Shown here: positions 43,594 to 53,667 of the stretch, piece by piece
How the letters are laid out: each line of letters begins with the position of its first letter
How positions within the stretch are numbered: position 1 is the stretch's first letter
Origin: an uncultured Kordiimonas sp.
GTDB lineage: Bacteria > Pseudomonadota > Alphaproteobacteria > Sphingomonadales > Kordiimonadaceae
Length of the DNA: 64,000 bases
Direction: 5' to 3'
Assembly (NCBI GenBank): GCA_947492375.1
Contig: CANLMI010000003.1
Coordinates: 434,001-498,000 of the forward strand
Notes under the pieces: model-generated
Databases searched by the model: none
Told to the model about the DNA's origin: nothing
Seen by the model: only the letters and a program-made list of their open reading frames with translations
Position numbers and translations under genes: made by a program

Positions 43594-43947
43594 ATGAAAC
43601 CTTATTCAGCAAAATATAGCTTTACCAAGAATATTGGGGTGACTTTAAAACATCTTGTTATTTGTTTTGGGTTGACCGCCTTTTGGACGAGCAGTGTTTC
43701 CGCTGAGTATGTGAAGGTTGTGCACCCTGACGGTGTTGAGGATATTCGTGGTATCGATTTAAAAACGATGAAAGTTTGTGAGTTGAAGCAACGTATTGCA
43801 AGGCTTTTGAACTTGAAAATTCGAGAGTTTGACCTAATTGGCGGCGGTAATAAATTGAAGCCGGGTAAAACTTTAAAAGATGATCGTGTATTCAATGGTA
43901 AACGACTAACGGTAAAGCCTGCAAAATCTTCTTATCAATGCAGATAA
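43594..43947 (+). CDS. Secreted ubiquitin-like beta-grasp protein
   Basis: The 117-residue precursor has a signal peptide cleaved after VSA (residue 37). The mature part is one ubiquitin-like domain: EYVKVVHPDGVEDIRGIDL (first hairpin), KVCELKQRIARLLNLK (helix), FDLIGGGNKLKPGKTLKDD, and VFNGKRLTVK. The helix-LI-G-x-x-L-x-x-G-x-T-L-x-D order is that of ubiquitin (I-x-x-K-x-G...LI-F-A-G-K-x-L). The C-terminus KSSYQCR lacks a Gly-Gly. C62 and C116 could form a disulfide. GGAGG precedes the ATG; more upstream codons in frame are non-coding. A strong terminator follows. Confidence 0.7.
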   Translation: MKPYSAKYSFTKNIGVTLKHLVICFGLTAFWTSSVSAEYVKVVHPDGVEDIRGIDLKTMKVCELKQRIARLLNLKIREFDLIGGGNKLKPGKTLKDDRVFNGKRLTVKPAKSSYQCR

Positions 43948-43975
43948 TCTAACCGCAATTCTGATTTGTTAACGC

Positions 43976-44000
43976 AAGCGTCCTTTTGGGCGCTTTTTTT
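43976..44000 (+). terminator. Terminator between ubiquitin-like gene and giant gene
   Basis: AAGCGTCC and GGGCGCTT form an 8-bp stem with one G-U pair around TTTT and run into seven T residues. It also shows that the open frame upstream of 44065 is not translated. Confidence 0.88.
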
Positions 44001-44064
44001 GTGCGCTCTGTGCGCACTCATTATCCAAATATTATTCATATTATATATTAAAAGGGAGAAAGCC

Positions 44065-47000
44065 ATGCCGCTTCAAGCCATATCCAGCGACGTGACAACT
44101 GCAACAATGGAAACTACTGGAAATACTCCTTCTGTGGCGTTGGCTAACCTTACGATACCCTCTGGTGTTGGGATATCGGTTACAGGTACAGTAACGGGTG
44201 CGGCCCATACGACGGGGGATATTTTTGTCGCTTCCTTTGCGGCGCTGGTGGTTAACGTGGGTGAGGGCGCTGAAATTCGCGGCATGAGCATCGCTCCGTT
44301 GCACAGTACTGGAACAGACGCAGATAACTGGACGTTTTCGGTGGGTGTAGAGGCGGGGCAGCCTGAAATTACGCTTGATGTTACGGGTGATGATAAAGTG
44401 ATTGATTGGTGTGCATCTTATGAAATGGTGCAGGTTACTGATGAATTTGATGTCGTGCCCGATTACACGCCGGATGCAATCGTGTTTGTCAATGCTGTTG
44501 ATGTGCTGAAAGGCGCAGAAGTCACATCAAACACTGTGACAATCACTGGCATCGATGATGGCACAAGCTTCCTTATCGCGGGTGGTGTTGCGGTTATCGA
44601 CGGTGTTGAGGCTGGTGATAACGGCATAATTAATAACGGCCAAACACTTGCGCTTCGTACAACATCGAGTACGAATAACGCTGTAGAAACGATTGTCAAT
44701 TGGGCGGTTGGGACTGAAAGTGGCGTGTGGAGCCTGCGAACAGCATCTGTTGAAATGCCGAGGAACTCTAATGTGCATTACGGTATTGATGTTAATTGGC
44801 AAGGGCCGGCGGAGAGTGAAGTAGATATTTTTGTTCGTGACTTTGCCAGTATACAAGATGCGGTTACAGCTATTAAAAATCTTGCTGATAGTGAAGGGGT
44901 TGTGCGCACATACACACTCGGTCTAGAGCCTGATACAGTTTACCGCGAAGAAGTGAGTTTGAATCGGGTACGGTTTCCAAATGACAGCACGCTTAAAATT
45001 ACAACAGTTAATGGCACACCTGATACGATGGCAACTATTTCCGGTGCCGACATTTTATCAGGCCTTGTGCCCTGTGATGAGAGTGATCAGGCAAGGGTAG
45101 GTGATCGATATACTGATATTCTAAAAGTTAATGTGCCATCACCTGCTTTTAACCCGAATACGATGAACTTGCATGAGGACGGTGAAAGACTGGATTTGGT
45201 GACTGACCGAGCGCAGGAACCGGATTTAACATTATTCACCTTTGATCCTACTGACTGGCATACAGCTACCGCCAAATCTGTTGACGGTGACAACCATATT
45301 AATGGTTATACGTCACCTATTATCGCGGGCTATAGTGCTGAGCAACTGTTAGCAGCGCAGGTTTTGATCTATGGCAGTTCAAATCGCACGACGCTTGCTC
45401 CTATTGATAGTGTTTCCGGCGATACAATTAATTTTACTTCGGACTTTGTTCCCAATGACGACAAAGGAACTAATCCACTTCGTAACAACTTTGCTCTTCT
45501 TAATATCCTTCCTAAACTTTCCGATACGGATTTACCAACTGGTCGTTGGGGGTATTTTGATGAAGGTGATGGCACAGTAACAGTATATATTTTACCCAGA
45601 AATCAAGCCGACTCTGATGAACGTTGTGAATATTCTGTGCGTAACTTGTGTATTGATACCGCTGACTTTAACCGATTGGTTATCGAAGGGATTAATGCTT
45701 ATCAGACAGGGGGAACGATCAATCAGAATGCTATATGCCTTGGCACACGATCAGATAGAATAAAAGCGGTCGCAGATAGACGCGATAATCTGGTTATTAG
45801 AAATGTTCGAGCGGGTAAAAAGGGACTGACAGCAGGTACGAATTATGGTGCGATTTCCGTCTCGTCGGTTAACAAGTTGATTGTTGAAAATTGTCATGTG
45901 TTTGATGTTCCTTACGGTCCGGGTATTGGTAACTTTTCTTCGTCAAATGTTACTATTCGCAATAATTTAATTGAACGTGCAGAAACGACGCCTATTTCCT
46001 GCTTTGGCGGTGGAACTTCAGATGGTGTTGTCAAAGCGGGAGGGTTTTCCGAAAACCTGCAAATTCTGAATAATTACATTTATCAGTGTGGCCGCGAGGT
46101 ACATGCCAATAAGTTTACTGCCTATGAACAATGTAATTATGTAATGTTTGCTGGTAATGTCTATGACGACTGTTATGGATATTTCACATGGCAGGAATGC
46201 TCTAATATCGTTATCGCTTGGAATCTGCTACCTGATGGTAACAGAAACGATAGTACCGTAGCTAACAGGGCTATAGCTGATCAGCAAAACCGAACACCTG
46301 AGCCAGATCCATCAGGTTTTTCTATCCTATATAACAACCAAAGTACGCCCAATCCGTTAACGCTTTCTGATGGTGGTAACTGGCAGTTGTTTGCTGCTAA
46401 TGGTACGCAGACAACAAGTGTCTATAATAATATCATGACAGGCCTTTCGCGATTGGCTGGATATCCAACGTATTTTGGAAGTGCTGCCCATAATATTATC
46501 GCGCTCGATGGTATAAACCTCGATAGTACAGATATCAATATTCCAGATTATAGTACACTTTACCGGGATGCGGCAGGGGAGGATTTCTCGTTTGTTGACG
46601 GTGGTGTTATAAACAATATTGGCTTTGATATGCGTCCGGTTATTCAAAATATTCTGGATGCATGGGCCAATGGACCTATTCAGGGTGATAGTGCTAATAT
46701 TGGCCACCCAATTGACCGTGCTATTCTGGAAACTGATAGAAACGGCAACCTTGTCAATTGGGATCAGCCGTTCATTGGCTCTTACAATCCATCATTAAAC
46801 CCGGATATTATTTCGTTCTCGTTTGGGGCAAACACGCTCGCTATGCACGGAGGAGTTGCCGTGAATGGTAGTGTGATCATGTCGGGTGATGACGGCGGTG
46901 AGTTTACGATCGTTGATGGCTATCTTATGCCGGTTAGTGACGGTTTCACAGCGAGTGACTATACCCTAACACTTGATAGCGGTGATGAGCTTAATATCAG

Positions 47001-50000
47001 GGTTGAGACTGATGCATATTCAGTTAGGGGGCAAGCGGAATTTGATGCACTTATTGCGGGGGCTGTGGATCTCTCTGGGAATAAAATCATTTTACGGGAT
47101 GCTGTTGATACACTTAGCATTCAAAACAAAGCATATTCCGCGCCGTTAAGTATTATGCAGGAAACTGGTACTGTGCGCTCGGTATTTGTTAATTCAGTGA
47201 ATAACCTCACATTTGACGGCATTAATTTTGCGGATAGTAATTTAAACAATCGTGATGCAGCCATTTCTTCAAACTCGCCCATCATTATCCGTGCCAGTGA
47301 TCAGGTCACATTTCACTCATGCACAGTAAATAACGAAAGTGCCAATGGGCCTTCCACATATTTAACAGGTGTTCGATGCGAGAATAGCACGGCCCTGGAA
47401 TTCAATAATTGTGAAGTTAGTCATGTATATAACGCCTTTGTGGTTGAAAACGGTGATGTCACCTTTAATCGCTGTGTTGTACATGATATTTTCCGCGATG
47501 GTTTTTCCACCCTCCGTTCGGATGTGGTGCTGGAGGACAGTGAAGCATATAATTTTTACGCAACGCCCGGCCGCAGGTTTGTGGGGACTATTACAGGTAC
47601 ATTGGATACTAACGAATATCTATCAACTGGGCCTTTACCTGAAAACCCAGCAAGAGTTCGGGGCGGTGAGGTTCGTGCGGTTGGTGCGGACACTGTTGAT
47701 ATCTTTTATAATGGTCATGAACGCCCCAATGTTGGTGATGTTCTTTCAGGTCAGAATGGTACCTTTACAGTGACAGGTTTTGGTACAGATATTGGTATCC
47801 ACGGTGATTGTTTTCAGCCTTTGAATAACGGCGCAGTACGTGACCATACTATTGTTTGCCGACGGAACTTTTTCCATATCGGTACCCCTTTAACTTCAGG
47901 TGCCCTTGGAACTTATCAAGCACCGCAAGGTATTTTTATACAGGCAAATGATGTGTCGTTTGGGTGGTCTAATGTGATTGTTGAGAATAACTGTATCGCA
48001 ACAGAACACAGCAGAGCCATAACCGTTTCAGGTGCGAAAGGTGGAACAGTTCAGCATAATACTATTTTGATGGATGATGTGCAGTTATTCCAATCGCGGC
48101 TTCGTTACGGTAAGAGCCAGGGTTTGATCATTCGCGGTAATGTTTCAGATTTTGGGCCAATTGATGAAGGGGGAAGTAGTAACATTGACCTTGTGGGTAA
48201 TGTAGATGTTCGGCTTTCTGATTATGGATCAAATTATATAAACACGCCTATCGGTGCTCCGTATAGTAAAGATAGTTTTAGGCCAATCGTTGGTAGCACG
48301 ATTGATATTGCAAACGCTGGTGCTGTTGATGCAAATGGTAAATTTAGGCAGGCGGTGCAATCAGGTGCGCCTGCGCTTGTCATAACTGAAACGGGTATTG
48401 CTTTACCAGGTAGTGATATTGCGCTTACGATTGGGGCAGATGGCAGCGCTGATCAGATGCTCGTTGTTGCGATCGAGGTTGAAGATACTGACGGTACATT
48501 GGCCGATGTTTCTTCCGCGATGTGGGGGCCTGTTTCATTAACACCAGTGCAAAATCTGGTAGGTGGTTCTCTTAACCGTGGTGTGTTGTTTTACGCACCG
48601 ATTGGTAGCTCAAAAGGGTCGTATGATGTTTCGATTACTTTGAGTAATCTATCGGATCGCGGCGCCGTTATTGGGGCTGCAATTTTCTCAGGCATTAAAC
48701 AGCAGGCTCCAGTTTTAAATCCGGTTGCTGACCCAGTGACATTTAGTGGTGATGTAACACTACCTAACAGTGCTCTTGCCTTTGCTGTTGCCTTCAACGC
48801 GAGCTTGTCTGAACCGGATATGTCAGCGACTGAGGGTATGACAACATTTAGTATTGAAGACGATACAGCATCCGCTTCGCTTGCCTTCGCACATCGAATT
48901 GAGCCTGCGGGCACCTATTCATTAGGGTTCTCAGCTTCAACAATTGCACGACAAAGGTTTGCAATTGGCTATTTTGAAGCGGTTAAACAACCAATAAGCT
49001 TGGCTTTCGGTGCCAATACACTTGCTGGACAAGGCGGGGTTCCGGCCAATGGTACTATGATTACTGCGGGTGATACATTGGGTGAATTTACAATCACCAA
49101 TGGCTTTCTTGTACCAACGGGTGACGGTTTCACAACGAGTGACTATACCCTAACACTGGATAGCGGTGATGAGCTTAATATCATTATTGAGGCAGACACA
49201 TATTCGATTAGGACACTCGATCAGGCTGCTCAGGCGGCCAAACATGCGATTGCGCCCGGTAGTGACCCGACAAAGGCTGCTACTATCAAGTTTAGAGATG
49301 CAAACTATCAGGGTGATCTTAATATTGCAGCGCTTCCTGGTAGGGGTGATATGACTAAAACAGGCGTAATAACGGACCCTGATCGATTATATTACACTGC
49401 TGACAGTGATGGCTTTCCTTTGTCAGTAGTTGGTCATGAAAACGCTGTTGCATCTTTCGATGGTGGGTATTTGAAACTTGTATCAGAAACATCGACACCG
49501 CAGGAATTGGTCGGGCGCACCCGTCTTTCCGGGATCGGATCACTATGGCTGGAAAATCTGGCATTTCTTAATGAAACACCGCGAGATGGGTTTGCTTATG
49601 AGCCTGAGAAAGATGTGGAAATTGAGAGTATTGTATCTGTTGGTAATCCAACGATTGTTACCGTTGATGAAACAAAAGAGCTAACGCCGAATGCGCTTGT
49701 TAATATTACAGGTGCAAGTGGGTTTGATCAGCTCAATGCTTCTGGAGTGCGGATTATAGAAATCAATGGTAATACTGTTAGTTTCGATTTGGATACAACT
49801 GGACTTACCCCTTCTTATGTTACTGGGTCTGCATCATTTTTAGGAGCTCGTGATAACGCGAACCATGAAACTGATAGTCTCCTAATTGATGTAGGAACTG
49901 TGTCGCCAGAGCCAGCACGTGTTTTAATGCAGAATTGCAAATCTTGCGCAGTTGATATCACGAATAATGCCCGCTATCCCAATGGTTTTAGAATATCGAG

Positions 50001-52227
50001 CGCTGAGACGGTTGCGATTGAAGACTGTGAGCTTGATGGCTTTTACAACGGAATTTCAATTGGGAACTGTCAGGATGTAACGGTTCGGCGTAATTCACTT
50101 CGCCGGCAAATATCGGATGGTATTCGGGTTTTTACCTCTGATGGATTATCAGGCGAAAATGCTAATGTTTCAGTGACTCACAATACGATTTTTGACCCTA
50201 TTTTAGATATATCACATGGTGCACGTCATAATGATGGTATCCAGATGGGAACTCATAATGATACAATTGGGTACGATATATTTGAAGCATATAACTATGT
50301 CTATCTACCCGGTGCCCAGTGCTTATATCATGATGATTTTCCAAGCCCGTTAAAAATGCGTGGTGTTATTACCAACAATCTTTGCTTGGGAAGCGCAGGT
50401 AATGGTATACGTGTTTGGCGTAATGATGATCATTTTGTTCAGGTTGTAAATAACACGATGATTCGGGCAACCGAATTTACCAGTGATACAAGTGCAAATA
50501 TTGAACCCGCTATTATTAATGCAGAAGCGGGGCGTGCCTTGTTTGATAATAACATTGTCGCGCAGATTAATACTTCTGAAGGTGATTTTGTTACAAATAC
50601 AGTTGATATTGATCATTTTGATGAGAATGGTATGAGCGCTTATTCAACTGTTTTCACCGGACCGTTTGGTTTTGATACCTCACTAGGGCATACCTATACG
50701 ATTGATACAACAAATGCAGATACGGTTCGCCAATCATTGGATGATGTTTTCCAAGGCAATAGTGGTTTTGAAACAGCTGGGCATAATGCGCCGCCAATAG
50801 TGTTGGCAAGACCCGCTCCTGTTCCGGCGACACCGGAAGACGCCATCTTTAACCTGGCAGATATCAGCGATATAAACCGAATAATCAATACGAATTCCGA
50901 GAATTATTTCCCTGACAATATGACGAAGTTTACTGTTGTTATGCGGGTTGCTGCTGACTTCACTTTGGGGCAGGAATTTTTGAGTGCAGGTTCTTCGACT
51001 AGAATAGTTGGTTTTGTTGCTGCGACAGGTTTACGTTTTACAATCGGCGGCGAGCGTTTTCAAACAACAGCGTTTCCAGATGATGGTCAACTAACTACTA
51101 TTATATTATCTGCAGACCTGACCCGCCCTGTTGAAACAGACAGATATCAGGTATTTTTTGATTATAATAATGGTGAGCGGCGACTTGTTAATGTAACGGA
51201 CACTGGCCAAACGATAGACCTAACTGAATTTCATGCTTCTAATTGGGCGAACTTAAGTCTTTTCTCTAACACAAGTGGCGCAAACCCTGTACCTGTCCTA
51301 TTGGATTACATCGGGCTCTATAATACCGCATTTGATCTGGGAAATGTTGCGGAACAAATTAAATTCCTTCCTCAAAACATGCCAGTTGACGGCGTGATTG
51401 ATGGCCATATGCCGTTAGTATTTATCACTGGTGACGCCGCTATTGGAAATGACGCAGGTTTAGTGGTAAATTCAGGTAGTTTATCTGACTTTACGCGGAC
51501 AGGTGATATCGCCGCCTATTCAGCACCTGTTTATCAGGAACGCTTGACCCGGTTTGAACAAACAACTGATATCCTGACAAGAGCAGCACCGTTACAATTG
51601 GGAGGCGCTGATGTTACCAATAGCCCTTATGGTTTGCTGTTCTTCTCTCTGGATTTGACTGGCTTGCCATTAGACAGAGGTGAGAGATTCTTTGGAGCGG
51701 GTAATAATTTTTACATACTTATTCATCAAGATGGCAATTTCAGTTTACGGGCTGTCGATGTTGATGGTAATCGAAATATTAATCATAGAACAACAAATGT
51801 ATTTAATTTGACGCGCATAAATGGCTTTATAACAATGGATAACATCAATGGCTCACGTATTTATATTGAAGGCCTTGATGCTATGGGTATGCCAACTATA
51901 GAGAATGTGGTCGAAATAGCTAATGGTTCGCCATTTAGGTTTGATTATAATAGCTTTGCACTCGGCTCTGACGATCTAGCGTTTGATTTTGCACGGTTAG
52001 CATTATGGCGTCTTGATCAAACTCCGCCAGATGTCACAGATGCAGTTGTGCGAGCTCAATTTTATAATGACGTCAGTAAAATTACTGTCGACCCTCAACT
52101 AAGTATTAATCTTTTGGGTGCGCCAATACTTGATATATACGGGTCAGCAGGTGAAGTTAACCAAGGCCTTGACCAGAGTGGTAATGGTAATAACTTTACC
52201 ATTGATGGAGCCGTTACCGACGTATAA
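44065..52227 (+). CDS. Giant (2,720-residue) beta-helix and LamG-like protein within the phage head genes
   Basis: The start follows GGGAG and there is no signal peptide. The N-terminal 130 residues (NTPSVALANLTIPSGVGISVTGTV...TGTDADNWTFSV) resemble a phage virion-protein module. Three right-handed beta-helix regions follow (about 255-900, 985-1430, 1715-2245), rich in NNxI/VxNC-type turns such as NKLIVENCHVFDV, ALEFNNCEVSHV and VAIEDCELDGFYNGI. A repeated linker module (FGANTLA..GGV..NG...DYTLTLDSGDELNI) opens the second and third helix regions. Two LamG-like beta-sandwiches end the protein (about 2280-2450, 2500-2660). Lack of export signal and its place suggest a tail spike, fibre or capsid decoration that binds or cuts glycans; a non-classically exported adhesin is the alternative. 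Confidence 0.8.
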   Translation: MPLQAISSDVTTATMETTGNTPSVALANLTIPSGVGISVTGTVTGAAHTTGDIFVASFAALVVNVGEGAEIRGMSIAPLHSTGTDADNWTFSVGVEAGQPEITLDVTGDDKVIDWCASYEMVQVTDEFDVVPDYTPDAIVFVNAVDVLKGAEVTSNTVTITGIDDGTSFLIAGGVAVIDGVEAGDNGIINNGQTLALRTTSSTNNAVETIVNWAVGTESGVWSLRTASVEMPRNSNVHYGIDVNWQGPAESEVDIFVRDFASIQDAVTAIKNLADSEGVVRTYTLGLEPDTVYREEVSLNRVRFPNDSTLKITTVNGTPDTMATISGADILSGLVPCDESDQARVGDRYTDILKVNVPSPAFNPNTMNLHEDGERLDLVTDRAQEPDLTLFTFDPTDWHTATAKSVDGDNHINGYTSPIIAGYSAEQLLAAQVLIYGSSNRTTLAPIDSVSGDTINFTSDFVPNDDKGTNPLRNNFALLNILPKLSDTDLPTGRWGYFDEGDGTVTVYILPRNQADSDERCEYSVRNLCIDTADFNRLVIEGINAYQTGGTINQNAICLGTRSDRIKAVADRRDNLVIRNVRAGKKGLTAGTNYGAISVSSVNKLIVENCHVFDVPYGPGIGNFSSSNVTIRNNLIERAETTPISCFGGGTSDGVVKAGGFSENLQILNNYIYQCGREVHANKFTAYEQCNYVMFAGNVYDDCYGYFTWQECSNIVIAWNLLPDGNRNDSTVANRAIADQQNRTPEPDPSGFSILYNNQSTPNPLTLSDGGNWQLFAANGTQTTSVYNNIMTGLSRLAGYPTYFGSAAHNIIALDGINLDSTDINIPDYSTLYRDAAGEDFSFVDGGVINNIGFDMRPVIQNILDAWANGPIQGDSANIGHPIDRAILETDRNGNLVNWDQPFIGSYNPSLNPDIISFSFGANTLAMHGGVAVNGSVIMSGDDGGEFTIVDGYLMPVSDGFTASDYTLTLDSGDELNIRVETDAYSVRGQAEFDALIAGAVDLSGNKIILRDAVDTLSIQNKAYSAPLSIMQETGTVRSVFVNSVNNLTFDGINFADSNLNNRDAAISSNSPIIIRASDQVTFHSCTVNNESANGPSTYLTGVRCENSTALEFNNCEVSHVYNAFVVENGDVTFNRCVVHDIFRDGFSTLRSDVVLEDSEAYNFYATPGRRFVGTITGTLDTNEYLSTGPLPENPARVRGGEVRAVGADTVDIFYNGHERPNVGDVLSGQNGTFTVTGFGTDIGIHGDCFQPLNNGAVRDHTIVCRRNFFHIGTPLTSGALGTYQAPQGIFIQANDVSFGWSNVIVENNCIATEHSRAITVSGAKGGTVQHNTILMDDVQLFQSRLRYGKSQGLIIRGNVSDFGPIDEGGSSNIDLVGNVDVRLSDYGSNYINTPIGAPYSKDSFRPIVGSTIDIANAGAVDANGKFRQAVQSGAPALVITETGIALPGSDIALTIGADGSADQMLVVAIEVEDTDGTLADVSSAMWGPVSLTPVQNLVGGSLNRGVLFYAPIGSSKGSYDVSITLSNLSDRGAVIGAAIFSGIKQQAPVLNPVADPVTFSGDVTLPNSALAFAVAFNASLSEPDMSATEGMTTFSIEDDTASASLAFAHRIEPAGTYSLGFSASTIARQRFAIGYFEAVKQPISLAFGANTLAGQGGVPANGTMITAGDTLGEFTITNGFLVPTGDGFTTSDYTLTLDSGDELNIIIEADTYSIRTLDQAAQAAKHAIAPGSDPTKAATIKFRDANYQGDLNIAALPGRGDMTKTGVITDPDRLYYTADSDGFPLSVVGHENAVASFDGGYLKLVSETSTPQELVGRTRLSGIGSLWLENLAFLNETPRDGFAYEPEKDVEIESIVSVGNPTIVTVDETKELTPNALVNITGASGFDQLNASGVRIIEINGNTVSFDLDTTGLTPSYVTGSASFLGARDNANHETDSLLIDVGTVSPEPARVLMQNCKSCAVDITNNARYPNGFRISSAETVAIEDCELDGFYNGISIGNCQDVTVRRNSLRRQISDGIRVFTSDGLSGENANVSVTHNTIFDPILDISHGARHNDGIQMGTHNDTIGYDIFEAYNYVYLPGAQCLYHDDFPSPLKMRGVITNNLCLGSAGNGIRVWRNDDHFVQVVNNTMIRATEFTSDTSANIEPAIINAEAGRALFDNNIVAQINTSEGDFVTNTVDIDHFDENGMSAYSTVFTGPFGFDTSLGHTYTIDTTNADTVRQSLDDVFQGNSGFETAGHNAPPIVLARPAPVPATPEDAIFNLADISDINRIINTNSENYFPDNMTKFTVVMRVAADFTLGQEFLSAGSSTRIVGFVAATGLRFTIGGERFQTTAFPDDGQLTTIILSADLTRPVETDRYQVFFDYNNGERRLVNVTDTGQTIDLTEFHASNWANLSLFSNTSGANPVPVLLDYIGLYNTAFDLGNVAEQIKFLPQNMPVDGVIDGHMPLVFITGDAAIGNDAGLVVNSGSLSDFTRTGDIAAYSAPVYQERLTRFEQTTDILTRAAPLQLGGADVTNSPYGLLFFSLDLTGLPLDRGERFFGAGNNFYILIHQDGNFSLRAVDVDGNRNINHRTTNVFNLTRINGFITMDNINGSRIYIEGLDAMGMPTIENVVEIANGSPFRFDYNSFALGSDDLAFDFARLALWRLDQTPPDVTDAVVRAQFYNDVSKITVDPQLSINLLGAPILDIYGSAGEVNQGLDQSGNGNNFTIDGAVTDV

Positions 52228-52260
52228 TCGAGTGTGCCATAAACTCAGCTTGAATTCTCA

Positions 52261-52281
52261 ACCGGTGAGAGGCCGGTTTTT
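52261..52281 (+). terminator. Terminator after the giant gene
   Basis: ACCGG/CCGGT with a 7-base loop is followed by TTTT. A second weaker CCGG...CCGG hairpin with TTTTT lies at about 52303-52326. Confidence 0.6.
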
Positions 52282-52427
52282 ACCATAGCTCAATTTATTT
52301 TTGGCCGGTGTGATGCCGGGTTTTTATATGTGCGACTTTCGCGCATTCAGTTGGGCTTTTCTTCATGCGGTATATGCGTGTTCTGTCATGCCGCTTTTCA
52401 AATAATATGAAATACAAGGAAAATTTC

Positions 52428-53561
52428 ATGGAAATCAAAGATTTAAAGCACGCTATCGATGCGTATAGTGATGCTGCTGAAACTGGCCTCTCTGCGCTTG
52501 AGAGCCGTATTGACGATGTGGAAACACAGCTTTTGCGCCCGGACGCTGGCGGTGAGGTCAAACTCACGAGCCTTGGTCTTGAACACAAGGAAGCTTTCAT
52601 TCGCGACTTTATGGTACGCGGTGACGACGATAGTTTGAAGGCATTAGAGAGCAAGGCGCTTTCAACAACTCGCGGCGGTGAAGCTGGTTTTGCTGTACCT
52701 GAAGTGATCGATAGCGAAATTGAGAAACAGGTTCGCCGTCATTCACCGATGCGCTCGATCTGTAAGGTTAAAATGGTCGAAAGCGGTGAATACACACGCC
52801 TTGTTAACACAGCTGATACGCAAACCAACTGGGTCGGTGAAGAAGACGCCCGCGCTGGTACATCTGGGCCAAATCTTGAAGAGATCAAAATTACCCCGGG
52901 TGAGATTTACGCCAATGCAGCGGTTACGCAGCGTGCACTTGATGATATGCAATTTGATGTCGAGGCATGGCTCACCGAAGATGTGGCTGACGAGTTTGCC
53001 CGCATGGAAGGGCAGGCGATTGTTAAGGGTGACGGCGTTAATAAACCAAAAGGTATATTATCTTATGCAACGGATACTTCGGCGGATGATGCGCGTGCAT
53101 TTGGCACAATTCAGCATTTGTCTTCGGGTGTCGCAGCCGGCTTGCCTGCGGTGGACAGTGATGCGGCTGAACTATTAATCGATTTAGTGCATCTGCTGAA
53201 TTCGCGTTACCGTCAGGGCGCTGTATTTTTGATGAATTCAAAAACGCTTTCTGTCGTTCGTAAGCTCAAGGATACGGATGGTAATTTCCTTTTCCGCGCC
53301 GGAATGACACCTGGTGAAAAAGGTATGCTCCTTGGCTATCCTGTTGTGGAAGCAGAAGATATGGATGATATCGGGGCAGGTAATTCGCCGATTGCTTTCG
53401 GTAATTTTGAGCGTGCTTACACAATCGTTGAACGCATGGGCACACGCGTGCTGCGCGATCCATATTCACAGAAACCAAACGTTCAGTTTTATGCAACCAA
53501 GCGCGTTGGCGGTGCTCTTGTAAACGATGCGGCCCTCAAGCTTCTGAAAATCGAAGCCTAA
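52428..53561 (+). CDS. HK97-fold major capsid protein
   Basis: The 377-residue protein has an N-terminal helical delta domain (about 1-60, DAYSDAAETGLSALESRIDDVETQLL) to be removed by the protease, then the HK97 capsid core: GGEAGFAVPEVIDSEIEKQVRRHSPMRSICKV, WVGEEDARAGTSGP, ALDDMQFDVEAWLTEDVADEFARMEG, GYPVVEAEDMDDI and RVLRDPYSQKPNVQFYATKRVGG. The ATG follows AAGGAAAATTTC; an upstream frame extension is not supported. In ordinary clusters the protease gene directly precedes it. Confidence 0.95.
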   Translation: MEIKDLKHAIDAYSDAAETGLSALESRIDDVETQLLRPDAGGEVKLTSLGLEHKEAFIRDFMVRGDDDSLKALESKALSTTRGGEAGFAVPEVIDSEIEKQVRRHSPMRSICKVKMVESGEYTRLVNTADTQTNWVGEEDARAGTSGPNLEEIKITPGEIYANAAVTQRALDDMQFDVEAWLTEDVADEFARMEGQAIVKGDGVNKPKGILSYATDTSADDARAFGTIQHLSSGVAAGLPAVDSDAAELLIDLVHLLNSRYRQGAVFLMNSKTLSVVRKLKDTDGNFLFRAGMTPGEKGMLLGYPVVEAEDMDDIGAGNSPIAFGNFERAYTIVERMGTRVLRDPYSQKPNVQFYATKRVGGALVNDAALKLLKIEA

Positions 53562-53580
53562 TCAAAATTTAAAGCTATAG

Positions 53581-53614
53581 ATGCCGTGCTTATGGAATTA
53601 GGTACGGCATTTTT
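53581..53614 (+). terminator. Terminator after the capsid gene
   Basis: ATGCCGT and ACGGCAT enclose 16 bases and end in five T residues. A partial terminator here would raise capsid transcript relative to later genes. Confidence 0.75.
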
Positions 53615-53667
53615 CTGATTTTTATCAATCCATATTTTCATCTCTTTATTTTGAAAGCGAGGGCGCT

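Noticed and set aside
43966-44064. N-terminal extension of the giant protein with a membrane helix (TTG start)
   Set aside because: The extension lies over a strong terminator hairpin, and the ATG at 44065 has a good ribosome site.
47369-47773. 134-codon frame inside the giant gene
   Set aside because: It is an out-of-phase shadow with no ribosome site and Trp/Ile-rich composition.
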